Shown here: positions 51,204 to 60,000 of the stretch, one piece after another | Numbering within the stretch: position 1 is the stretch's first letter | Layout of the letters: every line of letters starts with the position of its first letter | Source: Symsagittifera roscoffensis | Lineage: Eukaryota > Xenacoelomorpha > Acoela > Convolutidae | DNA: 60,000 nt | Reading direction: 5' to 3' | Assembly (NCBI RefSeq): GCF_963678635.1 | Contig: NC_087065.1 | Coordinates: 27,611,254 to 27,671,253, forward strand | The notes under the pieces: model-generated | Seen by the model: only the letters and a program-made list of their open reading frames with translations | Told to the model about the DNA's origin: nothing | Database searches by the model: none | Made by a program: the position numbers and the translations under genes

Positions 51204-52980
51204 ACCTTTGCGATAAGCAAGGGTATTGTAATCAGGTTTTTCCCCTATGTAGCTTTATTCACAGGACTCATTCATTTTCTGCAATCATTCATCTTCTGAC
51301 ATGCTCAATTTCGTGGAAATTCATTTAAAAATACTATCCTTTAAGTAGTAATTAGTTGAAGCCCGCTTCAGGTAGTAGTTATTTTTCCAAAAGTTCTTCA
51401 AAATTTTTTTCGGGTTCTTTTGGTCTTCGCCCTAGTTTCTGTCAGTTAATTTTTCATTTTTTTGAACGCCACTTTCTTATCTGGTAGGTTTTTATTGGCT
51501 AATTTTTGGATTTTGTTCCAAATTGGACAGTTTTTACCATAACTGAAACTTCAACAATTTGTAAATTTACTAAGTTTGATTTTTTTAAATTATTTGAACA
51601 GTTTCGGCTTATGTTATAGGACTAAGTCAATCTATATTGAGTATTTCGAGGGCAACATATGCTTGTATGTGATTATGTGTTTCAGTTTGGATGGATAGAA
51701 ATTTTTTCTAAAACTTAAGAAATCTTTTATGAGAACATTTTCGTTTTCTTCTCAGCAGGTTTCGACCCAAAGTTTGTCACCTTTGTTGCCGCTAGGTAAA
51801 TGATTTCCATTTTTGAAGCCTGTTTATGAACATCTTTCGAAAAAACATGAAACTCTCGTAGCTCTAATTCTTTAACTAACTTTTTTCAGGTTAATTTTTA
51901 GAACTTAGTTTCTCAGAATTTTTTAACTTCTGCCTTTTTTCCGATTCACTATTTTGTAGGGAAATGTGCTTTTTGCATCGCAAGTGTTAACACGCTCTGT
52001 TTCACCTCTGTGTTTAAGAGTGTTCTTTTTTTTCCCGCGTCTGCTTGCGCTAATTTTTTTTGCTGTTTGAGTTCTGAAACGTTGTTTTTTGAGAGTCGAA
52101 CGTAGTTCAGACTCTTATATAGGTCGCGATGATTTTTCGCGACCTTTGTTCAGGCTCGTATTTACTTTTTAGCGGTTTGACTTGATTTCTTTTTAAGTCA
52201 AACCTGTTTAGGCTCGTATTTACTTTTTAGCGGTTTGACTTGATTTCTTTTTAAGTTGAGTTCATCTCCTTTGTTAAAAGGAAGGCAAACTCCACTATCA
52301 ATCAGCCAAATTGTAAAGGTCACGAAAAACGTGATCGACTTCTAGTTTCCAAAGTGTAATTTAATTTTCAGATGTCCCAGCGAAATTTAACAAAGATAAC
52401 TATTGATCCACTTTCTCCAATTGGGTCAATTGTATCGTAAAAGTGGCAATCATGAAATGTTCTAGAGCTCTAAGGGCAGCTATTTGTTTCTTTGAAATTC
52501 CAAAGTTGATTTTTTTTTTTTAAAAAGTCGATGTTTTTTCTGTTTCATTGCGTTCCTTGAATATTTTCAGCTGTCTGTTGGCTATGTTCAAATTAATGAT
52601 CCAGAATGAACGTAGTGAAGGCATTTCTTTAACTAGTGATTAAATTTTTCTTTAATGTTTTTTTTTTTACAGTTTAGACTTATTATTTTCAACTTCAGCT
52701 CGATATTTGCTAAAAAGAAAAGTAAATGATGCTGTCCACAAAAGAGCAAATTGCGCTAAAAGATTTTAGTTTCCATAAGTCGTATCACTTTTAAGGTTTG
52801 CTAGTTAGATTAAAATTACCCATTGATTCAGTTTTCTCAAATTGGGTTAATTTATCAAAAACTGTCAATCGTTAAAGATTTTCTAAATTCAAAGTGCTCC
52901 AAAAGTCGAATACAATTTTTCTGTGAAATTTTTTTGCGGCTAAAATTGTAGGTATAAAATTGTGACTATACCTTACAAAA
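51204..52980. repeat. AT-rich interspersed repeat with hairpin head
   Basis: Starts with accTttgc gataa gcaagggt followed by attgtaatca (51204 on), a near-perfect 8-bp stem hairpin that also heads the repeats at 53616 and 57833. Its body contains the blocks shared with the introns (39600-41250 and 45140-45345). A 58-base tandem duplication lies within it (units from about 52150 and 52208, ggctcgtatttactttttag). No coding sequence was seen. Confidence 0.5.
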
Positions 52981-53217
52981 TAATTCCAAAATCTTTTATC
53001 TTTTAGATAAAGATCTCGAAAATCATGTATTAAATTTCTATTTTTCTTGAAGTTATCGTCTTAATATCCTCCAAAATTGATTTATTGAAATAAATCAAAA
53101 GTTTAAACAAATTTTTGACTTTATAGATAATTGTTCTGATTTGGTAGTCATCTCCCTTTTTCTTAGTCTTAAGCCTTTTTGTTCTATTTATCTCCAAAAA
53201 AAAAACATTATTCAATT

Positions 53218-53545
53218 TCATCCCCTGACTAGAAAAGTCAGGGGAAAACATACTGTCAGCAGTGTGCTTTTTCTTTTTACTTTTGCTAAGGTCTTCGTTA
53301 TCTCATATGTGTAGTTCTTAAGTAAATAGTCTGTAATTATTTTTTTTGGTGATTCGCAGAGTGTCCATGTTAAGTTAAACAGAATTTTTAAAATTCTGTT
53401 CTGCACTTCATCAACATTTTTCAAATCATTTTTGTTTGCCAGACCACATATGAAAACTCCATATAGAAAAATTGGTTGAATATAAGCTTTATATAATTTA
53501 ATTAGTGAGTTTAGATTTAGAAACTTAGTGCTAACTAATGATAAT
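53218..53545 (-). pseudogene. LINE reverse transcriptase remnant, thumb region
   Basis: The minus-strand frame reads LIKLYKAYIQPIFLYGVFIC then GLANKNDLKNVDEVQNRILK and ends soon after. A Y-K-A-x-I-x-P-x-x-x-Y-G stretch followed by L-x-x-v-x-x-x-Q-N-R-I-L is the conserved thumb end of jockey-like non-LTR reverse transcriptases. The catalytic part is absent here. A piece of a similar enzyme lies upstream in the same strand sense at 55155-55388, so both may come from one LINE split by the low-complexity and tandem-repeat DNA between. Confidence 0.6.
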
Positions 53546-53615
53546 TTTCAACTTAAAGATAAATTTCACCTGTGAGTGTTGACAATCTGTTTATCATTTC
53601 ATGTATATGTTGTTT

Positions 53616-53980
53616 ACCCTTGCCATAAGCAAGGGTATTGGAATCGCGTACTTGATTTTTCCCCGTAAACAACTTTGTCCACCGGATCATCACTTCCAGG
53701 GTACCACTGAAAGTCTATTTTTTAGCATGTAATTAGTTCAAGCCCGTTTCAGGTTGTAATCATCTTTTCAATAAAAATGTCTCATTTTTTCGGGTTCTTG
53801 CTTTTCGCCCTAGTTTTTGTCGGTTCGTTTTCCGTTTTTGTAACGTCATTTTTTATCTTGTAGGGTTTTCAATGGCTCACTTTTTGGAGCGCGGGTTTTT
53901 CAATTTGAACAGTTTTTACTTAAACTGAAATTTCACAAGTTTGTTAATTTACCAAGTCTGATTGAGTTTTTTTCAAATAA
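53616..53980. repeat. Hairpin-headed repeat copy
   Basis: acccttgc (53616-53623), loop cataa, gcaagggt (53629-53636), then attggaatcgcgtacttg and ttccccgtaaacaactttgt. The last words recur at 57880, and similar words follow the 51204 hairpin. The body beyond about 53760 resembles 51370-51480 (tcgggttctt, cgccctagttt). Confidence 0.6.
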
Positions 53981-54159
53981 TTGAACACTTTCTGTTTATG
54001 TTATAAGACTAAGTCATCTTATATTTACACCGAAGACTTTAGTCAAGGTGTTATGGTATCGTGTAACGGTTTTTTTTTTAATGTTGTCTGTTGTCAAGTG
54101 TCGACAAATAACGTCCACAGTTATCAATTATCATGTGGGCTGGACTATATCGCGCTATG

Positions 54160-54575
54160 TCACGTGATTGCGTATGTTTGTTTCTTTATTTGTTCATCTT
54201 TATTTATTTAATTATCTGTTCTTCTATTTATTTAATTATGTTTAGTTTGCTTATATTTATTTATAATTTATGTATGTACATATTTATTTTTGTTTATTTT
54301 TATCACGTGTTTTGTTTATTTATTTAATTATTCTTTCTTTCATTTAGTTTTGCTTTTATTATTTCTGCGTGTGTATTTATTTAATTTATTTATTTTCATT
54401 TATTTATATTATGGGTCTGTTTGTTTGGTTATTTGTTCATATATATTTTTTCATGTCTATTTAATTATTTGTACATTTCACTTTAGCTTTTATTTATTTA
54501 TTTATTTATTTATTTATGTATTTATTTATGTATTAATTTATTTATTTATGTATTGATTTATTTTTTTATTGCTTA
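54160..54575. repeat. TTTA/TTTATT-rich low-complexity tract
   Basis: Over 400 bases dominated by ttta, attt and tttatg units, with a pure (ttta)n run at about 54490-54520. Apparent ORFs here, rich in Ile, Phe, Leu and Tyr, are by-products of the composition. Confidence 0.85.
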
Positions 54576-54580
54576 TTTAT

Positions 54581-54921
54581 GTGTTAGTACGATTTTTAGC
54601 TCTCGAACTGTTATTTCATGATCTTTGCCAATATAGCAAAATTTTGGTGTATACATGTGTTCGTACGATTTTTAGCTCACGAACTGTTATTTCAGGCCCT
54701 TTGTCAATATAGTAAAATTTTGGTGTATACATGTGTTAGTACGATTTTTAGTTCTAGAAGTGTTATTTTATGAGCTTCGTTGATATATCAAAAATTTAAC
54801 CTATACATGTGTTAGTACGATTTTTAGTTCTAGAACTGTTATTTCAGGCTCTTTCTCGATATAGCAAAATTTTGGTGTATACATGTATTAGTACGATTTT
54901 TTGTTCTAGAACTGTTATTCT
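54581..54921. repeat. 76-bp tandem repeat, about 4.5 copies
   Basis: Units start at 54581, 54657, 54733, 54809 and 54885, each gtgttagtacgatttttagt or close to it, followed by a gaactgttatttca block and ending tggtgtatacat. Period is exactly 76 in the four full units, with the third most diverged. The last unit is cut after about 37 bases. Confidence 0.9.
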
Positions 54922-55154
54922 TCAATTATTAGTTGTTCAAGTTGTTTGGTTTTAGCTTCAGTTTCTATGCCTTCGGTGTATTGCGCGTAGCGCCTATGTT
55001 GCGTAATACGAGGGCAACATTTATTTTTATGCGCTCATGTGTTTCACTTGGATGGCTTTGCACGTTTTGTGGCACTCCGCTTCGGCGCTGTGTTTTTTAG
55101 AGTGCTTTCTATTCTGTTTCCAATACACTTCACTTAAGCTTCAATATCAACATT

Positions 55155-55388
55155 CTATCTGTTTTCAAGCATGATACCATGTATTGGGTATCGAAAACCA
55201 AAGCGATAACATTTTACTAGAAGAAATGAGCGATCAGCAGTGTTAAATGCTTTGCTTAAATCAATTAAAGCACTAGTGTTAGAATTATTCTCGAAAACAT
55301 CCAAATTTGCGTCTCTTGTTGATTTTCTGATTGATACTAAAGCTGATGTGTTAACAAAATTTTTGTGTTTTGATGTAAAGTTAGTCAA
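55155..55388 (-). pseudogene. LINE reverse transcriptase remnant, motif A
   Basis: The minus-strand frame of 77 codons contains SALIDLSKAFNTADRSFLLV and then KCYRFGFRYPIHG. This is the D-L-S-K-A-F-D-x-x-x-H region (motif A) with the following L-L-x-K-L-x-x-x-G helix of non-LTR reverse transcriptases. The second Asp of the usual AFD is Asn, but the catalytic first Asp remains. No other motif is in frame nearby. Confidence 0.65.
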
Positions 55389-57825
55389 TCTGTTAGATAC
55401 TTATTTTTCGTGCACTTTTTTTATTACTGGAAGAAGCGAGGCTGATCTGTTTTTTTCCACAGTGATAATTCCACACTTGAATTGCGATATTGCTCTTGCC
55501 ACTTACAAAATTTGAGGAAAGTTCTGCTCATCGAAGCAACGATTTAAAAGCTTCGCAAGATACCCACAAACAGCGGCGTTCTTTTTTCCAAGTAGAAACG
55601 TTTTACAGCCCTCCAAGTCCACTGATGTTCTGGTTTCAAAACCTTGATTTTTAGAATAAGTTTCGTTTCTTGTTTTCTTAAATCATAAAATTGGCCTTGT
55701 TTTTGTTTCTATTTTCATCGGTTGCTTGCAGTTAATTCTTCCCAATATTTAAAAAGTAATCGTTTTTTGTGTCGAGGTCAAACTCTTTTCTGTGTTTAAT
55801 GTGAACATCATCACTTTCTTTAGCGAATTGGAAAAAAAATTAGCTGTCTTTTGACTTTCTTTTTTATTTTATTAGAAATTGGTGTTATTTGACTTGATTA
55901 ACAATTTTGCTTTTTGTCCATTATTTAAATTTTTCCAAAATCCTCTGAAAATGTTTTTATAGCTGTTTTAGCCGCTATGTTGTTAACCCTTTTTAAGAGT
56001 GCTTAAAATTTTCCTTGTTTTTTTTATCGTCAATCAGGTATGTGTTTCAGTTTTGTTTGATTTTTTCTATGCACCCAGTATGTGTTCTTTTAAAATGTCC
56101 AATGTTTCATCTGTTCCAAACTTTGGCGATTTATATAATAAATTTAGAATCACTTTTTCTTTTTCAGTCAAAATTTTGACTGATAGAATTTGTAAATGGT
56201 TGTTTGTTGTTCGCTTTATGAGTTGATATTCGTGTTGATTCTTGATATGCTTTCCTTCCTCACCTCTTTGCCCTATTGCTAGCAATAATTATATGATATT
56301 CATTAAATTTTGCGCATTTTTGTATTTTCATTGCAACATGTCTCAGTTAACGCCACTGCTATTTGTTTGATTTCTAATTCTGATCGAAATATTTCCAGGA
56401 TACTTGATTTTAAAAAAAAAAAAAGATCTTATGGTTTGCAGAAGTAGGAGATGAGAAGTTTGCTATTTATTTAAAGTTTTTAGTATTCAATTGGTTATAT
56501 ACCCACTGCGACTTTTGTTTTTGTTTTATCCTTGTTTCGTTTTTTTTATCTCTTAGTTGACCAAAAACTAAAATACATAGTTTTTGTGTTTTTTCTTACG
56601 TTTTTTCCAGTCAAGAAGATAATAACCTGTTGTTTAGTGGATTAATAACTTGGTTTCGATACAGTGGGAAAATTTATTCTCAGAGTATGAACAAATGTTG
56701 ATCGGGCTGGATTGATGTCAATTGATTGTCCTGTGATGTTTTTGGGAATAAATGTGGTAGGTAGGTTACATAATGCTGGTGTGACCAAGTTTCTTTCATC
56801 GGGAGGTTTTTAACCGGTAAACTTCGCTGTTTCGCTTTTTTTCGGGGATTTTTTCATTGCAGGCGTCGTCGGTTGGGTTAGATTCACACACACGTACTCT
56901 ATATGTTTCGAAATTATTTTTAATGTCCGCTAGTAATTTTGTTTTTTGTTGGTTGAGTTTTCTTTATATGTTCTCATGTTGCGCTTGTAATTTTTGTGAT
57001 ATTGACTCTTCTGTCATCAAGTTTGACATAAATTTAAATTATAAAACAGGAGAAGAATAGATTCGACCATAAGACTAGCCTTTAAAAAGCTGTAATTGCA
57101 AATGATTTATCGCGAAAATGCATTTTGTCCTTGTAGTTAAATGAACTCAGGCAGGATGGCATCTTGCTGCAATGGCGAGCTAAAACCTCATTTAAGTTCG
57201 CATTTCTTATGGAGATTATTGAGGCGAACCTTGCTGAAGATTCGTTCTGCAACGCTACTAAGCTGCCATTAATGAAGACGATATCTGTCATTTTTCAGGA
57301 TTTTAATAATGATAAATATTGCTGTTCCAGTATCATTGATAAAGATTATTATTCATTCAAACATATTTTTGTTTATGTATAAAAAATGAGTAATAAGTAT
57401 CCCTGCTGTACCCTTAGCTTGCCAGACTATTTGCTCAGGCCCCCTCGGGACTATTTTTCAGCTGGGGTCATTCGGCTCCTCTGTGCGCTCACAGGTTGTA
57501 GGATTTGGTGATACAGTTTAAGGTGGTAGGCTTCATAGTGGTTGCACCATTTCCGTTGCGGCGTTCTTGTGAAAAGTTGCACGTCTTAGCAATTGTTTTT
57601 CCATCATAAATAAGCCATTGATAATTCTCGGTCTGTGATATTTTCTGATGAACCTGCATTGTGTGGCATTTTTGTACCGTTTTTTAAGAACGAGGTTACT
57701 CAACTCAATTTACCGCATGTCTTGATTTAACTTCACAGATAGAATTAGTTCCAAGCTTGCCCTTTGGCTCAATTTGATTTACGGCGAAACAAAGTTTCGT
57801 ACAATTCAACTGATTTCTGGAGTTT
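55389..57825. other. Intergenic AT-rich region
   Basis: No convincing gene. An A run of 13 lies at about 56411-56423. Short ORFs at 55999-56226 and 57164-57382 have no motif support. Confidence 0.4.
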
Positions 57826-57832
57826 TCTTATT

Positions 57833-57930
57833 ACCCTTGCGATAGCAAGGCTATTGCAATCGGGTACTAGACTTTTTCCCCGTAAACAACTTTGTCCACA
57901 AGACTCATTAGACTCCTTGAACTAGTGGTA
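57833..57930. repeat. Hairpin-headed repeat copy
   Basis: acccttgc gata gcaaggct, then attgcaatcgggtactag and ttccccgtaaacaactttgt, matching the copy at 53616 with one stem mismatch. Confidence 0.55.
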
Positions 57931-57963
57931 CCATTGTTCATAATGAATTCAATTTTTGAGTGT

Positions 57964-58037
57964 CTCCTGCACACTTAGCTTGGTGCTAAAGAATACGTCT
58001 GGGTCGGCAAAGGTCTCGGGTTCGAATCTGACCAGGA
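57964..58037 (+). repeat. tRNA-like sequence, probable SINE head
   Basis: 74 bases with an A-box-like ttagcttggtgc (57975-57986) and a B-box-like gggttcgaatct (58018-58029). Ends can pair over five bases (tcctg with cagga). T- and D-stem pairing is imperfect, so a tRNA-derived SINE head or a tRNA pseudogene is more likely than a working tRNA gene. Confidence 0.4.
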
Positions 58038-58600
58038 CTAGTTTTTTTCAAACGGTAATTGTTCCGGTTCAAAAAAAATTTGGCCTAATATTCGTCTGTT
58101 TGTTTTCTCGGCTTAGTTGCCACATCTAAGAACCGTTAATCTTAGCTGTAAACATTTTTAACTGCAGTTGTTTTTTGCATTTAAAAAATCCGGCCGAATC
58201 GATTTTTGCTTCTTATATTGGTTGAAATTTTACCAGCTCGATTTGTTAAAATTTCATTTTTTCGCCTTTTTATTGGCTTTATAAGTTTGTCCGAAAAAAG
58301 TTTTCGTGCGCATGTGTGTGTGTGCTCTGTGTGGGAAAAGGGCCCTATAGGGACTTTTTTTTATAAATTTAGAATTTCTTTTGAAGGGTTTCTTCTCAGT
58401 TTTTTTTCGGATTTGTTACCGGTTGGTAATTATAGGTTCAAATCCAATCGACCATCCGGCGCATCTGGCGATGAGGTAAAAGAACTGCATGAGACGGCAA
58501 AGATTTGCATTTCAAATCCGGCAGAGCCCATTTTTGCTAAATAAAGTTGTGCTTTTTCGGATTATCTTCCGTCTGTTTATTTTTGTCGGCTTAGTTCCCG

Positions 58601-58690
58601 TAGCTCGATGGTTCAGCTTTCGACCCAGTTGCTTTGAACCCTATGCTTTAGCTTAGACGACAAAGCCCATTTGTCCGATTCCAGTTGAGA
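58601..58690 (+). repeat. tRNA-like segment in the duplicated unit, possible SINE head
   Basis: tagctcgatggttc (58601-58614) fits an A box with D-arm (gctc..agc), and gtccgattcca (58673-58683) is a weak B box. The spacing of about 70 bases is longer than in a normal tRNA. The same elements recur at 59407-59490. Confidence 0.3.
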
Positions 58691-59084
58691 CTTATTTGTT
58701 TTTGCAATTAGAAAACATTGGCTAATTTAGATTATTGTCTGTCCGCTTATTTTAGTCTGCTTGGTTTCGCAGAATGGACTTTTTTTGAACATTTGGCTTC
58801 TGTATAGCTTTCCCAAAACTCTTTTTAATTTTTTAAATTGTGCAGGCAGCTTTGTTCTGGATATTTTAGGCTTTTGTTGCAATTTTTATAAACGTTTGAC
58901 TTTCATATTTGTATCGCAAGTGGTGCAAGCTCAACTTCGCCTCTGTGTCAAAAAAATTAGCTCCATCCTAAAAAGAAAGTCGATGATTTGAGGTCAACCT
59001 ATTTTAACTTCTTCGTAAGTCTTCTTTTTTTGGAAAAAGACTTGATATCAATTTGTTGTTAATACTGTTGTTTCAGAATGAAAA

Positions 59085-59180
59085 CCAGTCGATGTATCTG
59101 TTCCACAAGGATCGGTTCTTAGTCCTCTTCTATTTTTGACATACCTTTCTGATATGCTTGAAGCGGCGCAGGGATCTTAA
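59085..59180 (+). pseudogene. LINE reverse transcriptase fragment (VPQGSVLSPLLF)
   Basis: In frame: VPQGSVLSPLLFLTYLSDML, then EAAQGS and a TAA. V-P-Q-G-S-V-L-x-P-x-L-F is the hallmark block of non-LTR reverse transcriptases just before the catalytic YADD. Only about 30 codons remain. Confidence 0.65.
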
Positions 59181-59915
59181 ATAATTCCTCTAGCACATTG
59201 TGTCAAGCAGCGCATGCCTGACAGACTTGCAATTCAATCTAACAAAGTCAATTTTTCGTTACCGCACAGTAAGCTAACTGAAATCAAAGAACTGCATGAG
59301 ACGGCAAAGATTTGCATTTCAAATCCGGCAGAGCCCATTTTTGCTGAATAGAGTTATGCTTTTTCGGATTATCTTCCGTCTGTTTTTTTTGTCGGCTTAG
59401 TTCCCGTAGCTCGATGGTTCAGCTTTGGACCCAATTGCTTTGAACCCTATGCTTTAGCTTAGACGACAAAGCCCATTTGTCCGATTCCAGTTGAGACTTA
59501 TTTGTTTTTGCAATTCGAAAACATTGGCTAATTTAGATTATTGTCTGTCTGCTTATTTTAGTCTGCTTAGTTTTGCAGAATGGACTTTTTTTGACTATTT
59601 GGCTTCTGTATAGCTTTCCCAAAATTCTTTTTAATTTTTTAAATTGTGCAGGCAACTTTGTTCTGGATATTTTGGGCTTTTGTTGCAATTTTTATAAACA
59701 AATTGTTTTTTTGATTTTTTTTCCGTTTGACTTTCATATTTGTATCGCAAGTGGTGCAAGCTCAACTTCGCCTCTGTGTCAAAAAAATTAGTTCCATCCT
59801 AAAAAGAAAGTCGATGATTTGAGATCAACCTATTTTAACTTTTTCGTAGGTCTTCTTTTTTTGGAGAAAGACTTGATATCAATTTGTTGTTAATACTGTT
59901 GTTTCAGAATGAAAA

Positions 59916-60000
59916 CCAGTCAATGTATCTGTTCCACAAGGATCGGTTCTTAGTCCTCTTCTATTTCTGACATACCTTGCTGATATGCTTGAAGCGGCGC
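59916..60000 (+). pseudogene. LINE reverse transcriptase fragment, second copy
   Basis: Same fragment in the second unit of the tandem duplication, reading VPQGSVLSPLLFLTYLADML with Ala in place of Ser, up to the window end. It may continue beyond base 60000. Confidence 0.6.

Larger units (their letters stand above)
58478..60000. repeat. Tandem duplication of about 0.8 kb (second copy cut by window end)
   Basis: The first copy begins aaagaactgcatgagacggc at 58479 and the second at 59286. Both contain the sequence gtagctcgatggttcagctt, the stretch from gaatggactttttttga, and a LINE RT fragment. Identity is high with a few single-base changes, and the second copy has about 24 extra bases near 59698-59722. 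Confidence 0.85.

Noticed and set aside
54133-54556. Hydrophobic ORFs rich in Phe, Ile, Leu and Tyr that look like membrane proteins
   Set aside because: They are translations of a TTTA-type simple repeat.
57964-58037. Functional tRNA gene
   Set aside because: The A and B boxes are present but T-stem and D-stem pairing is poor. A SINE head or pseudogene fits better.

Overview
The window comes from an invertebrate animal genome. The one host gene is split by AT-rich introns with GT-AG borders and T-rich acceptors, and most of the rest is retrotransposon sequence. The first acceptor of the host gene lies four bases before its ATG, which would suit a trans-splicing lineage such as nematodes. 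The phylum is not resolved.

Bases 1-34132 belong to one LTR retrotransposon family with giant members. The best copy lies on the minus strand at 9483-33973. Without a later nested insertion it is about 23.5 kb, with LTRs of about 0.91 kb, a candidate primer binding site at 32003-32020 and a purine-rich tract at 10394-10408. Reading leftwards it holds a 2.9 kb leader, gag, protease, RT-RNase H-integrase, a macro-domain-like segment closing pol, and then about 9 kb of extra coding sequence where an envelope gene would sit. That accessory block carries a coiled-coil ORF fused to an SGNH/GDSL hydrolase domain, a second SGNH-like domain with a changed nucleophile block, and several modules I cannot assign. 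A second, diverged copy (1-8680, plus strand, cut by the window edge) has the same modules in the same order and its own 3' LTR at 7837-8680, so the block is a stable part of the family. Both copies are damaged by frameshifts and stops. The minus copy went into an older LTR of its own family (halves at 8857-9482 and 33974-34132), and its 5' LTR was later hit by a non-LTR element fragment (32940-33956).

Bases 34250-47077 hold the host gene, an ankyrin-repeat DHHC palmitoyltransferase in nine recognisable exons ending with a TTxE-like motif and a stop codon. Its introns contain an inverted-repeat element (36098-37415), copies of an AT-rich repeat, and a truncated Ty3/Gypsy-like copy (41354-44333, minus strand) that ends in a poly-A run and is flanked by perfect 27-bp inverted repeats.

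Bases 47078-60000 are AT-rich intergenic DNA with decayed elements: a gag-like remnant, LINE reverse transcriptase pieces on both strands, a hairpin-headed repeat family, a 76-bp tandem array, tRNA-like SINE heads and a tandem duplication of about 0.8 kb that runs off the window. I saw no rRNA, CRISPR or prokaryotic features.
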